Origin: Bacillota bacterium
Lineage (GTDB): Bacteria > Bacillota > Clostridia > Christensenellales > Aristaeellaceae
NCBI GenBank assembly: GCA_023413135.1
Contig: JAEZQK010000024.1
Span: forward strand, 1-40,355
Reading direction: 5' to 3'
Length of the DNA stretch: 40,355 nt
The translations under genes were made by a program, and so were the position numbers. Shown one piece after another: positions 33,507 through 40,355 of the stretch (the first letter of the stretch is position 1; each line of letters begins with the position of its first letter). A model generated the notes under the pieces. It did not search any database. It was not told where the DNA came from and was given only the letters and a program-made list of their open reading frames with translations.

Positions 33507-35312
33507 CTATCCCTCCTGATTCACCGGAATCCGGATGGTAACGGCTGTGCCCTTAAAAGGCGCGCTCTTAATAGTCAGTTCCGCATTCACCATGTAATTT
33601 AAGCGCATCCTCGCGTTGCGAAGCCCGATGCCGCTGTTGTCGTCACTTATATCGGCCTGGTCAAACCCCAAACCGTCATCGACGATTTGAACCACGGCAT
33701 TTTGATCCTCAAGCTCCGTTTTAAAAGTCACGGTCCCGCCTTCCGGGCGCAGGCTGACCCCATGCCGGATGGCGTTCTCCACCAGCGTTTGCAGCGAAAG
33801 GGTGGGGACAGAAAATTCCGAATAGCCAATATCATATATAACATGCAGCCTGTCGCCAAAGCGCATTTTTTCTATGTTTACATAGTTTTGGATATGGATC
33901 AGCTCCTGCGTGAAAGGCACAGGTTCCTGTGTCTCCAGCGCCTGTATGTTTCCCCTCAGATAGCCTGACAAGGTGCAGATGGCCTCATCCGCCTTTATAG
34001 GATCGGTCAGGCAGAGCGCACTGATCACATTGAGCGTATTGTATAAAAAGTGCGGCTTGATCTGGCTGAGCATCACGGAGATCCTGCTCTGGAGCAATTC
34101 GTTTTCCATCTGCGCATATTTCTGCATCTTCATCACATTCTCCCTAAGCAATTTAAGCATTTGGATGAGCTGCAGCGCTGCAAAAGCCAGAAATGTGATC
34201 TTGTACCCGACGCTCAACAAATAAAAATTGAAGAAATAATTGAGCATATCTGCCATAGCGCCCAGGGAAAGAATGAGCAGGGACCCCATGGCCATGCCCG
34301 CAATATTGGAACGCAGGCGGATGACTTCGTACAACAGGCAGCCTGCATAGATGAATATGGTCAGCAGTATGATCAGCAGGTGATACGTCAAAAGCACATA
34401 AAGGTCGGCCACGCCAAAATGCTGCAGCAGGATGCTTAAGATCATGGCGATCATGATGATGCTTGCAAGAAAAAGCAGTATCCGCCGCAATTTGCTTTTC
34501 ATAAAGGCGAGGGCATAGAGCAGGAACAGGACCGACATGAAGAAAATGCTGAGCGTATAAAGGATCTCGTTAAAGGCGGGATAAGGGATCAGCAGGGATA
34601 TGACAGGAGAGCCGGACAAAAACCAGCCGCCGCTGGCGATGATGAAGCCGGCCAGATAGGCGTAATGCGCCGTTCCGCCCGCATTCATGCGCCGCGTATA
34701 AAGCGAGGCAATGAGCATGATCAGGCCGATGATAAAAGACAGGACGCTGATGACAGGATCAAGAAGATGATTGCCTATCAAGTCGGTATAGGCCGCGTAT
34801 TCGGAACCGACCGACATGAAATGGAAAAAGTCGCTGAACGCGGTGGGTAGGCTGTTCGTATAGACGTTGGAAAGGGTGAGTTCGACCATGTCGTCAACGG
34901 TAATGCCGTTTGATACAAAACTTGTAAAGACGCTGCCCGCCGACTTAATAAAATCCGGATATGTGCCCTCACCGCCGAAGGAGAACACCTTCTCCCCATT
35001 GACAAAAAGCTGCACGCGCAAGTTGTTGATGCGCATGATCAGCTTTTGATTTTTTTCTATGGCTTTGGTGAAATGGCCGCGCAGATATACCGTCGTCAGG
35101 GTCGATATGTCAAAGATGGCGGGATCCGTAAAAGGCTGAAAGGCCGGATCGTCGTTGAGCCTGTATTCTCCCGCAATGGAGACCGGCTCTAAGAAGCTGT
35201 TTCTTTGCATCCCAGCCTTGGGGTCGAGCAGGGTTTTGCAGATCAAAATGGCGGCGGATAAAAAAAATATGGAAAGCAATACAAGCAAAAACTTGGGTGT
35301 TTTAGGGTGCAT
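33507..35312 (-). CDS. 7TMR-DISM sensor histidine kinase
   Basis: A 601-residue kinase. A signal anchor (8-29) is followed by an extracytoplasmic domain (about 35-175) of 7TMR-DISM extracellular type ('FVNGEKVFSFGG'), then seven helices (about 185-385), a coiled segment, and a His_kinase domain with phospho-acceptor His421 in 'LSQIKPHFLYNTLNVISALC'. The ATPase part has 'LVENAIRHGVSL' and 'IVDDGLGFD'. The extracytoplasmic domain often binds sugars or cell-wall fragments, but the ligand is unknown. It is the first gene of the operon, with a strong promoter at 35366-35395, and is divergent from the SH3-domain gene at 35518. Confidence 0.9.
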   Translation of the reverse strand: MHPKTPKFLLVLLSIFFLSAAILICKTLLDPKAGMQRNSFLEPVSIAGEYRLNDDPAFQPFTDPAIFDISTLTTVYLRGHFTKAIEKNQKLIMRINNLRVQLFVNGEKVFSFGGEGTYPDFIKSAGSVFTSFVSNGITVDDMVELTLSNVYTNSLPTAFSDFFHFMSVGSEYAAYTDLIGNHLLDPVISVLSFIIGLIMLIASLYTRRMNAGGTAHYAYLAGFIIASGGWFLSGSPVISLLIPYPAFNEILYTLSIFFMSVLFLLYALAFMKSKLRRILLFLASIIMIAMILSILLQHFGVADLYVLLTYHLLIILLTIFIYAGCLLYEVIRLRSNIAGMAMGSLLILSLGAMADMLNYFFNFYLLSVGYKITFLAFAALQLIQMLKLLRENVMKMQKYAQMENELLQSRISVMLSQIKPHFLYNTLNVISALCLTDPIKADEAICTLSGYLRGNIQALETQEPVPFTQELIHIQNYVNIEKMRFGDRLHVIYDIGYSEFSVPTLSLQTLVENAIRHGVSLRPEGGTVTFKTELEDQNAVVQIVDDGLGFDQADISDDNSGIGLRNARMRLNYMVNAELTIKSAPFKGTAVTIRIPVNQEG

Positions 35313-35365
35313 GTGCGCTCTTCTCCCTGTATCGCTTTATCTTTCGTGCAAATCCGTACGCCTTC

Positions 35366-35395
35366 ATTATATGTGGAAAAGCCGCAGGCAGTCAA
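35366..35395 (-). promoter_or_regulatory. SigA-type promoter of the 7TMR-DISM kinase operon
   Basis: Minus strand: TTGACT (35395-35390), 18 bases, perfect TATAAT (35371-35366). The leader is about 45 bases. Confidence 0.6.
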
Positions 35396-35409
35396 GCAAA
35401 ACCGGCACG

Positions 35410-35488
35410 ATACGCCACAATACGCCATAAATCCCATGCCCTCGACAGCACTTTTTATTATGTTACGCTTTTTTTACGCACATTACGG
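35410..35488 (+). promoter_or_regulatory. TACGC direct-repeat array, likely operator of the first SH3 gene
   Basis: ATACGCCA occurs twice with a period of 10 (TACGCC at 35411 and 35421). TTACGC occurs at 35463 and 35474 (period 11), and TTACGG at 35483. A further TACGCC is at 35357. All the spacings are close to whole helical turns. A -10-like TAGATT (35489-35494) begins 9 bases after the second TTACGC, the layout used by SARP/OmpR-type activators that overlap the -35. Confidence 0.45.
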
Positions 35489-35517
35489 TAGATTGGTTTT
35501 GAAAAGGAGGAATTTCT

Positions 35518-36192
35518 ATGAAACGGAAGCTGCTCTCCCTCTTGGCTGTTTTCCTTATACTGGCATCCATGATCCCATTCCCGGCAATGGCGGAGAATGA
35601 GCCGGTTATCACCTACATGTACGTCAAAACCGACAATGGCGCACCGCTTAACATGCGGGAGGCGGATTCCGCGGATTCCAGGGTGCTGACCAAGATTCCC
35701 TACGGCACGCAGCTGCAGCTTATGGATTACTTTATCGGCGCTCCATGGGCATCCTGCTCCTATAACGGATACTACGGCTATGTTATGACGCGGTATCTTT
35801 CCTGTGACAAGCCCGGTCCCAGTCCCACGGCCAGGCCCCGGCCCGTCCCAACGCCGCGGCCCGAGCCCCGCCCGACTCCCGTACCCCGTCCAAATCCTGT
35901 GCCTGTGGAAAACATGTTCTCAAACTTCCTGCCTGTATTCTACAATGCCGTTGTCAGGCCGTCCACGCCCGCTTCCTTCGTTCATATGCGCTGGGCTCCC
36001 TCCAAGAGCCAGCCCATCATCTATGACTATAATGATGGGCAGGCGCTGCAGGTGCTGTACGCCAATGACACATGGTGCCAGGTCTTTGATCCCACAACGC
36101 ATGTCTGCGGCTTCATGATGCGGGAATTCCTGACATTCGTAAGCCCCATCGACTACGGCGATGGCTTGGGGAACAACGCTGGCGTATCCTGA
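35518..36192 (+). CDS. Secreted protein with two SH3-like domains and a proline-rich linker (copy 1)
   Basis: A 224-residue exported protein. Signal peptide about 1-25 (cleavage near AMA-EN). A bacterial SH3-like domain (about 32-97) has the typical 'LNMREADSADSRVLTKIPYGTQLQLMD' and 'WASCSYNGYYGYVMTRYLS' blocks. Residues about 98-132 are a Pro/Arg-rich linker, and a second SH3-like domain (about 140-215) follows with 'VHMRWAPSKSQPIIYDYNDGQALQVLYANDTWCQVFD'. Such domains bind peptidoglycan or other wall parts; no enzyme domain is attached. AAAAGGAGG precedes the ATG. It heads a run of four genes made of two related pairs and is the probable target of the repeat array upstream. Confidence 0.8.
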   Translation: MKRKLLSLLAVFLILASMIPFPAMAENEPVITYMYVKTDNGAPLNMREADSADSRVLTKIPYGTQLQLMDYFIGAPWASCSYNGYYGYVMTRYLSCDKPGPSPTARPRPVPTPRPEPRPTPVPRPNPVPVENMFSNFLPVFYNAVVRPSTPASFVHMRWAPSKSQPIIYDYNDGQALQVLYANDTWCQVFDPTTHVCGFMMREFLTFVSPIDYGDGLGNNAGVS

Positions 36193-36242
36193 ACATAAGC
36201 ATCGAAAAGACCATGCTCCAATGACCAAAAGGAGGAATCCCT

Positions 36243-36779
36243 ATGAAAAAATGCTTGCTGCTCATGGTAACGTTATGCATGCTCTTCACAACGGTTGATG
36301 CTCTCGCCGACCTGGTAAAACTTACGGAAACGTCGGGCAGGTTCGACCTGGAGCTTAATCTTACCGAGGGGGCCGTCCTGAAGCAGGAACTTGTCCATGA
36401 TAATCTGTCCCTCATCAGCATTACCTTTGCGGATCCAAAGATGCCCATGTACAAGGTGACGGTCGCATACGGCGAGGAGGCGGGCGAAAAGACCATGTTC
36501 GATTGGACGGATGAAGAGCTGGAAGGCTTGTATTCCACCATCGCGAATGGGCTTGAAAATCCAACCTATGAAATGCTGGAACAGAAGGATGGCCGCAAGG
36601 TAATGATCGTCAACGAGGAGTCGGCCTACGACTATGCGTACCTGCTGACCGTTTACCAAGGATATTACATCCAGGTATACGTTGCTCACGCGGATTACAA
36701 AACGTTGACTCAAGAAGAAATTGATGCGGCGGCCGCCATGATGGATCAGATCAAAATATTACCCACCGCAGGAAACTAA
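36243..36779 (+). CDS. Small secreted protein of unknown family (partner copy 1)
   Basis: A 178-residue protein with a signal peptide (about 1-21). No family was recognised. It is acidic, with wording 'KLTETSGRFDLELNLTEGAVLKQELVHDNLSLISITFAD', 'ELEGLYSTIANGLENP' and 'YAYLLTVYQGYYIQVYVAHADY'. Its paralogue at 37584 keeps the same order of blocks. Each copy follows an SH3-domain gene (50 bases here), so the two products probably work as a pair outside the cell. AAAAGGAGG precedes the ATG. No catalytic motif is seen. Confidence 0.75.
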   Translation: MKKCLLLMVTLCMLFTTVDALADLVKLTETSGRFDLELNLTEGAVLKQELVHDNLSLISITFADPKMPMYKVTVAYGEEAGEKTMFDWTDEELEGLYSTIANGLENPTYEMLEQKDGRKVMIVNEESAYDYAYLLTVYQGYYIQVYVAHADYKTLTQEEIDAAAAMMDQIKILPTAGN

Positions 36780-36794
36780 TACCGGCAACTATAG

Positions 36795-36890
36795 AGGTTT
36801 CGTCACCATCATCTACCATAATTCTGTAGTTGAAACCCCACTAATACCAATTCAAAACCTTAACGTATTCTTGTTCGCAATCTATTGCGA
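36795..36890 (+). other. Intergenic segment with hairpins and dispersed repeat copy 2
   Basis: GGTTTC (36797-36802) can pair with GAAACC about 35 bases on, with an inner CTAC/GTAG. AATACCAATTCAAAAC (36843-36858) is the second copy of the dispersed repeat seen at 22837. TCGCAAT/ATTGCGA (36875-36890) is a short perfect hairpin just before the next gene. No clear promoter. Confidence 0.35.
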
Positions 36891-36926
36891 GAAGATAAAA
36901 ATCATCAAAGAACTGGAGGAATACCT

Positions 36927-37544
36927 ATGAGGAAGCTGCTACCCCTCTTGACCCTGGTCGTGCTGATCGCTTCCATGATTCCCCTGGCTGCCTTCGCAGA
37001 CAGCACCCCCGTCTACTATTATGTCAAGACCAGCAACTATGAACCGCTGAACCTGCGGGAAGCCGAGTCTACAAAATCCAAGATCATTGCCAAGATTCCC
37101 TATGGCACGAAGGTTGAACTGCTGGATTTCTTCGTTGGCTCAACGTGGGCATCCTGCAACTACGATGGCCATTATGGCTACGTAATGACGCAGTACCTGT
37201 CCTTTGACAAGCCCCATCCCAAGCCCAAGCCCGGCCCCATCCCCACGCCCAAGCCCACCCCCTCCACTTCCATGTTCGCCGGGTTTAAGCCTGCGTATTA
37301 CAATGCCATCGTACGCCCGACCACGCCCACCGGTTTTGTTCACATGCGCTGGGCTCCTTCCAAGCAGGAAAAGATTTTCCAGGACTATTACGCCGGCCAA
37401 GCGCTGCAGGTCCTGTATGCCAATGATACCTGGTGCCAGGTATATGATACGCAAAATCATTTGTTTGGCTATATGATGAAGCAGTTCCTGACTTATGTTG
37501 GCCCCATCCAGTACGGCGACGGCCTTGGCGAAGCGCAGCAATAA
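36927..37544 (+). CDS. Secreted protein with two SH3-like domains and a proline-rich linker (copy 2)
   Basis: A 205-residue paralogue of the protein at 35518. The ATG at 36927 has GGAGGA 7 bases upstream. Signal peptide about 1-24 (AFA-DS). First SH3-like domain about 31-94 ('LNLREAESTKSKIIAKIPYGTKVELLD', 'WASCNYDGHYGYVMTQYLS'). The linker is shorter and Lys/Pro-rich rather than Arg/Pro-rich. Second SH3-like domain about 120-195 ('VHMRWAPSKQEKIFQDYYAGQALQVLYANDTWCQVYD'). The conserved 'APSK', 'ALQVLYANDTWCQV' and 'YGDGLG' blocks show common descent by tandem duplication, with clear divergence since then. Confidence 0.8.
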   Translation: MRKLLPLLTLVVLIASMIPLAAFADSTPVYYYVKTSNYEPLNLREAESTKSKIIAKIPYGTKVELLDFFVGSTWASCNYDGHYGYVMTQYLSFDKPHPKPKPGPIPTPKPTPSTSMFAGFKPAYYNAIVRPTTPTGFVHMRWAPSKQEKIFQDYYAGQALQVLYANDTWCQVYDTQNHLFGYMMKQFLTYVGPIQYGDGLGEAQQ

Positions 37545-37583
37545 GCAAGGAGACTAACAAAGCATAGAATGGAGGAACATCAA

Positions 37584-38114
37584 ATGAAAAAGTACTTGGC
37601 GATTTTGCTGGCAGCCTGCCTGCTTGTTATGGCGAGCTCCGCTTTTGCGGAACCTGTGAAGCTTCTGGAGACATCGGATACGTTCGACCTTGAGGTCGAG
37701 CTGCCGGAAGGGGCAACCGTTGAGCAGGATATCGTGAACGGTGAGCTGGCCTTGATCCACATCCTTTTTGCTGACGCGGCCCATCCTCAATATACGGTTG
37801 TGATCTCATACAGCGAAGAATATGGCGACAAGATGATGTCGGATCTTAATGATGAGCAATTAGAAGCGTTGTTCGCTACCGTCGCAGAAGAACTGGAAAA
37901 GCCTTCTTACGAGGTGCGGACGCTGGAGGACGGCATCAAGATGATGATCGTCCATGAGGATGCCGCTTCCGATTATGCCTACATCATCACTATCTACGAG
38001 GGATATTTCATCCAGGCCTACATCGCTCATGACGATTATGCGACGCTGACTGAGGAAGAAGTCAATGATTTGATCCTCCTGATGGATAACGTACATATTC
38101 TTCCGCCCGCCTGA
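37584..38114 (+). CDS. Small secreted protein of unknown family (partner copy 2)
   Basis: A 176-residue paralogue of the protein at 36243. The ATG at 37584 has TGGAGG upstream; the in-frame ATG at 37569 overlaps that ribosome site and is less likely. Signal peptide about 1-22 (AFA-EP). Shared blocks include 'KLLETSDTFDLEVELPEGATVEQDIV', 'YSEEYGDKMMSDLNDEQLEALFATVAEELEKPSYEV' and 'DYAYIITIYEGYFIQAYIAHDDYATLTEEEV'. It closes the four-gene run, which ends in a strong hairpin. Confidence 0.75.
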   Translation: MKKYLAILLAACLLVMASSAFAEPVKLLETSDTFDLEVELPEGATVEQDIVNGELALIHILFADAAHPQYTVVISYSEEYGDKMMSDLNDEQLEALFATVAEELEKPSYEVRTLEDGIKMMIVHEDAASDYAYIITIYEGYFIQAYIAHDDYATLTEEEVNDLILLMDNVHILPPA

Positions 38115-38137
38115 TTTCGACAAAGTTAAACTATAAG

Positions 38138-38177
38138 GCGCGCCGGATGATGGGTTTTAATCCATCATCCGGCGCGC
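38138..38177 (+). terminator. Strong hairpin ending the SH3/partner gene run
   Basis: A perfect 16-base stem (38138-38153 with 38162-38177) with loop GTTTTAAT. There is no downstream T run. Beyond it, 38178-38358 holds only a small GGTACA/TGTACC palindrome (38246-38261) and no gene. Confidence 0.6.
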
Positions 38178-38358
38178 TGGCTTCACCATGCCGTTGCTGT
38201 CGGCCGGAATGTGCTTTGCCTGAATGTCCATAGCGATTTTGCAAAGGTACAGATTTGTACCGATTCCCGCCTCCTTCAAAAATGATCTGCTCGCATAATA
38301 TAATTAATCCGCAGTTCAAACTACCCGACAAGTTGAAATTTATCCAATACGAATCATA

Positions 38359-38766
38359 TCAAAACCATTTGCAAGGAATACTTAAAAAGACATCTTCATT
38401 TGGCTTAAACCCTATCTTTTCATAAAATCCGGCTGCTGTTTTCGTCTCAACCAACCACTCAGATTCAGGGAAGTATTCCCTGCATCTTCTGACCAACTCT
38501 TTTCCAATCCCCCGATTCTGAAACTCCGGCATAACAGCCAAATCATATATGATGGACCTAAATAGCCTGTCGCTAAGTACCCTAACGCATCCAACCAATT
38601 TGCCATCCGCCCATGCAGAAACGACGATTGTAGAATTTTTAAATGGTATGTTAAAATTCTCCATCATTAACGGTGTTATCGTTCCATCAGACCATCCTAC
38701 TGCCATAAATAATTCGTGTAATCCTTCACATGGCAAGTCTTTTCTTGTGTCATATACTATTTGCAT
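38359..38766 (-). CDS. GNAT-family N-acetyltransferase
   Basis: A 135-residue acetyltransferase that transfers acetyl from acetyl-CoA to an amine; the substrate is unknown. The acetyl-CoA-binding signature is 'LAVMPEFQNRGIGKELVRRCREYF' (Q-x-x-G-x-G/A motif) after 'LVGCVRVLSDRLFRSIIYD', and the late motif is 'AAGFYEKIGFKPNED'. The ATG at 38766 has GAGG 5 bases upstream; the GTG two codons earlier is inside the ribosome site. It starts 30 bases after the hydrolase stop and is probably co-transcribed with it. AT-richer than the genes to the left. Confidence 0.88.
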   Translation of the reverse strand: MQIVYDTRKDLPCEGLHELFMAVGWSDGTITPLMMENFNIPFKNSTIVVSAWADGKLVGCVRVLSDRLFRSIIYDLAVMPEFQNRGIGKELVRRCREYFPESEWLVETKTAAGFYEKIGFKPNEDVFLSIPCKWF

Positions 38767-38796
38767 AGGCACCTCACAAGTTGGAATTTGTCAACT

Positions 38797-39609
38797 TCAT
38801 GCTTTGTGCTTGCTTAATTCGCTTATAAATCCTTGAATCTCGGAATTTACCTGCTCAGGATTGTCCCCGTTTGAGAAATGTGCTGCACTCTTTATGATAT
38901 GGAGTGGATAACCCTCTCTCTTTGACCATGCCTGACAATATTGCTTTACCTTTCCGGTTTTATCGAATTCGCCAAGTAGTATTAGTACAGGAAAAGAAAA
39001 ACAGACATCCTTATTTTCCTTTGTAAAGAAACCGTAAGCAATGTCCATTTGTTCAATGATTTGCGATTTTGTGAATGATGCGAGCATTTCTATCATCTTG
39101 TTATATGAATACTTCGTTCTGGAAACGGATTTTGCCATGCTTTTTCGCAAAGCATTTTCTGAAAAACATTTTGCCATTGGAGCAACATGTTTCAGCCACC
39201 ATATATCTGATTTTGAGTAATAACTAAGGCCAAAAGGTGTGGTATCAAGCGCTATAAAGCCTTCAACTTTTTCAGGATAACGAAACGCAAATTCTTGGCT
39301 GGGATAACCGCCCATAGACATACCGACAAATATTGCCTTATCAACTTTTTCCTGATCTAATATTCTCATAAGGTCATGCGCACAATTCTCATATGTGAAA
39401 TTCGAATATGGGCGTGAAAGGCCATGCAAAGGGACATCCCATGTAATGACCGTATATTCTTGTTTAAAATATTCCACTTGTTTTTCGAACATGGAGTGGT
39501 CGGCAGTTAATCCATGCGTAAAAACGATACATTTTGCGTGTTTATTTTCATTGCGGCTAATCCAATAGTAAACGGTACCCCTACTTGTCTTTAGTTTCTT
39601 ATCTTCCAC
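38797..39609 (-). CDS. Alpha/beta-hydrolase
   Basis: A 270-residue hydrolase. The oxyanion region 'FTHGLTADHSMF', nucleophile elbow GMSMGG, acid in 'LLGEFDKTG' and histidine in 'KSAAHFSNGDNP' make a full Ser-Asp-His triad. There is no signal peptide. The start is GTG with GAGG 9 bases upstream. The substrate cannot be named; family members include esterases, lactonases and haloperoxidase-like enzymes. It heads a two-gene operon with a GNAT acetyltransferase. The AT-rich composition and the adjacent repeat region suggest acquired DNA. Confidence 0.85.
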   Translation of the reverse strand: MEDKKLKTSRGTVYYWISRNENKHAKCIVFTHGLTADHSMFEKQVEYFKQEYTVITWDVPLHGLSRPYSNFTYENCAHDLMRILDQEKVDKAIFVGMSMGGYPSQEFAFRYPEKVEGFIALDTTPFGLSYYSKSDIWWLKHVAPMAKCFSENALRKSMAKSVSRTKYSYNKMIEMLASFTKSQIIEQMDIAYGFFTKENKDVCFSFPVLILLGEFDKTGKVKQYCQAWSKREGYPLHIIKSAAHFSNGDNPEQVNSEIQGFISELSKHKA

Positions 39610-39676
39610 CTTGTAAGACCTCGCTTCAGAATATTTAAAACACTAGGCAACCTTGCAACCTTCATTAGCGCCTGCT

Positions 39677-39726
39677 CGATAAATTCTATTTATCGTTATT
39701 ATACCTTAATTGCAACGCTTTTTCAC
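39677..39726 (-). promoter_or_regulatory. Promoter with start-site palindrome for the hydrolase/GNAT operon
   Basis: Minus strand: GTGAAA (39726-39721), 17 bases, perfect TATAAT (39703-39698). Directly downstream, over the expected start site, is a palindrome of 8-base perfect arms, CGATAAAT and ATTTATCG (39677-39695), well placed for a repressor. Confidence 0.45.
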
Positions 39727-39819
39727 CGGCTTTATGCAAGGATTGACTGGATATATGGATGTATTTATTTTTAGAGCAGCGTGGTCTGAAAAGCGATGCT
39801 GGCACTAACCGGCGCAGGC

Positions 39820-39838
39820 GGGCGATTGATAATCGCCC
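39820..39838. repeat. REP-like palindrome
   Basis: GGGCGATT, GAT, AATCGCCC, followed by CCTACA. Short palindromes of this GGGCG...CGCCCCTAC kind are common between genes in clostridial genomes. Confidence 0.5.
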
Positions 39839-39922
39839 CTACAACTGTTTAGAGTTTGTTGTCTCCTCCGCCGGGGCATATGCGAGCCGGAAGGAAAGCC
39901 AATACACTCTTTGCAGCCGTAG

Positions 39923-40026
39923 GGCTCCGGAACCCCGACCCCGCCAGTGGCTCCGTAGCCGAAGCGCCGCCTGTGGCTCCGGAACCCCGACCCCGCCTGT
40001 GGCTCCGTAGCCGAAGCGCCGCCTGT
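39923..40026. repeat. Tandem repeat, 52-base unit, two copies
   Basis: Copy 1 is 39923-39974 and copy 2 is 39975-40026; they differ at one base. Each unit contains related half-units around GTGGCTCCG. GC-rich and without a supported gene on either strand. Confidence 0.75.
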
Positions 40027-40355
40027 GGCGGGTGAAGCGAGGCGGAGGAGGCTGGCGAAACAGGCTCCGGAATCGAGCGCCGCCTGTGGCGGATGAAGCG
40101 AGATGAAGGAGGCCGGCGAAACAAGCGATGCAAGCGGCAGCGCAGCAGCGCGCCGATTGAGCCGGGTGGTAGTGCGAGCGGCAGCGAGTCAGCACGCCGA
40201 TTGAGCCAGATGGAGGGAAATGGGAGGGGTGGAGGAGGCTGGCGAAACAAGCAATGCGAGCGGTAGCGAAGCAGTGCGACGATTGAGCCAGATGGAGGGA
40301 TGAAGCGAGATGAAGGAGGCCGGCGAAACAAGCGATGCAAGCGGCAGCGCAGCAG
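40027..40355. repeat. Complex GC-rich repeat region running off the window
   Basis: A 58-base segment (40091-40148) recurs identically at 40298-40355, 207 bases later. Between them, shorter words (GGCGAAACA, CGATTGAGCC, GATGAAGCGAG) recur several times in varied order. The open frames across it are low-complexity (Arg/Pro/Ser-rich) and not convincing. Confidence 0.7.

Noticed and set aside
38131..38331. 66-residue minus-strand frame before the GNAT gene
   Set aside because: It covers the 16-base hairpin and has no ribosome site or conserved pattern.
39923..40026. CRISPR array
   Set aside because: The units are contiguous 52-base repeats without variable spacers, and no cas genes are present.
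39849..40340. Open frames on the minus strand in the right-end repeats (up to 163 residues)
   Set aside because: Arg/Pro/Ser low-complexity translation of noncoding repeats, without ribosome sites.

Overview
The window looks like a chromosomal segment of a monoderm (Gram-positive) anaerobe of the class Clostridia. The evidence is strong AGGAGG-type ribosome sites with some TTG and GTG starts, a sortase with an LPVTG-anchored substrate, YesM/YesN-type two-component systems, LplB/YtcP-type sugar permeases without their own ATPase, and moderately GC-rich coding sequence. The order cannot be fixed from sequence alone. No rRNA, tRNA, CRISPR array or complete insertion sequence was seen.

Layout. 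(1) 1-3336: the C-terminal end of an LPVTG surface protein, an unusually long sortase and an orphan secreted protein. A shared terminator separates these from a DUF3048 (YerB-like) secreted protein on the minus strand. (2) 4679-9595: a TetR repressor divergent from an ATPase-permease-adaptor export operon (MacB/YknXYZ type). (3) 9763-12959: a small FimB-like tyrosine recombinase between two lox-like recombination sites in inverted orientation. Directly next to it is a chemotaxis receptor-CheW operon. This reads as a self-encoded invertible switch in front of chemotaxis genes and is the best candidate for an undescribed system here. (4) 13185-30558: a glucuronoxylan-oligosaccharide locus. It has a GH8 reducing-end exo-oligoxylanase, one binding protein and permease set, and a minus-strand operon of two AraC-type response regulators around one YesM-type kinase. 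It continues with a GH67 alpha-glucuronidase, a second permease and binding protein set, and an SGNH acetylesterase. All the enzymes lack signal peptides, so (acetylated) aldouronic acids and xylo-oligosaccharides are probably imported and then cut inside the cell. (5) 30639-38114: a secreted protein with two chagasin-like cysteine-protease-inhibitor domains and Ig-like repeats, a 35-residue membrane peptide, a 7TMR-DISM histidine kinase with a winged-helix (SARP-like) response regulator, and a tandemly duplicated pair of secreted genes (SH3-domain protein plus small partner). TTACGC direct repeats with an 11-base period stand in front of both the inhibitor operon and the first SH3 gene, which suggests one local regulon. 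(6) 38359-39609: an AT-richer GNAT acetyltransferase and alpha/beta-hydrolase operon. (7) 39780-40355: a noncoding, GC-rich repeat region running off the window end.

The genes combine nutrient capture (xylan fragments), chemosensing that may switch on and off, drug or peptide export, and a secreted surface module. Functions are assigned from motifs and gene order. Promoters and operators are pattern matches only.
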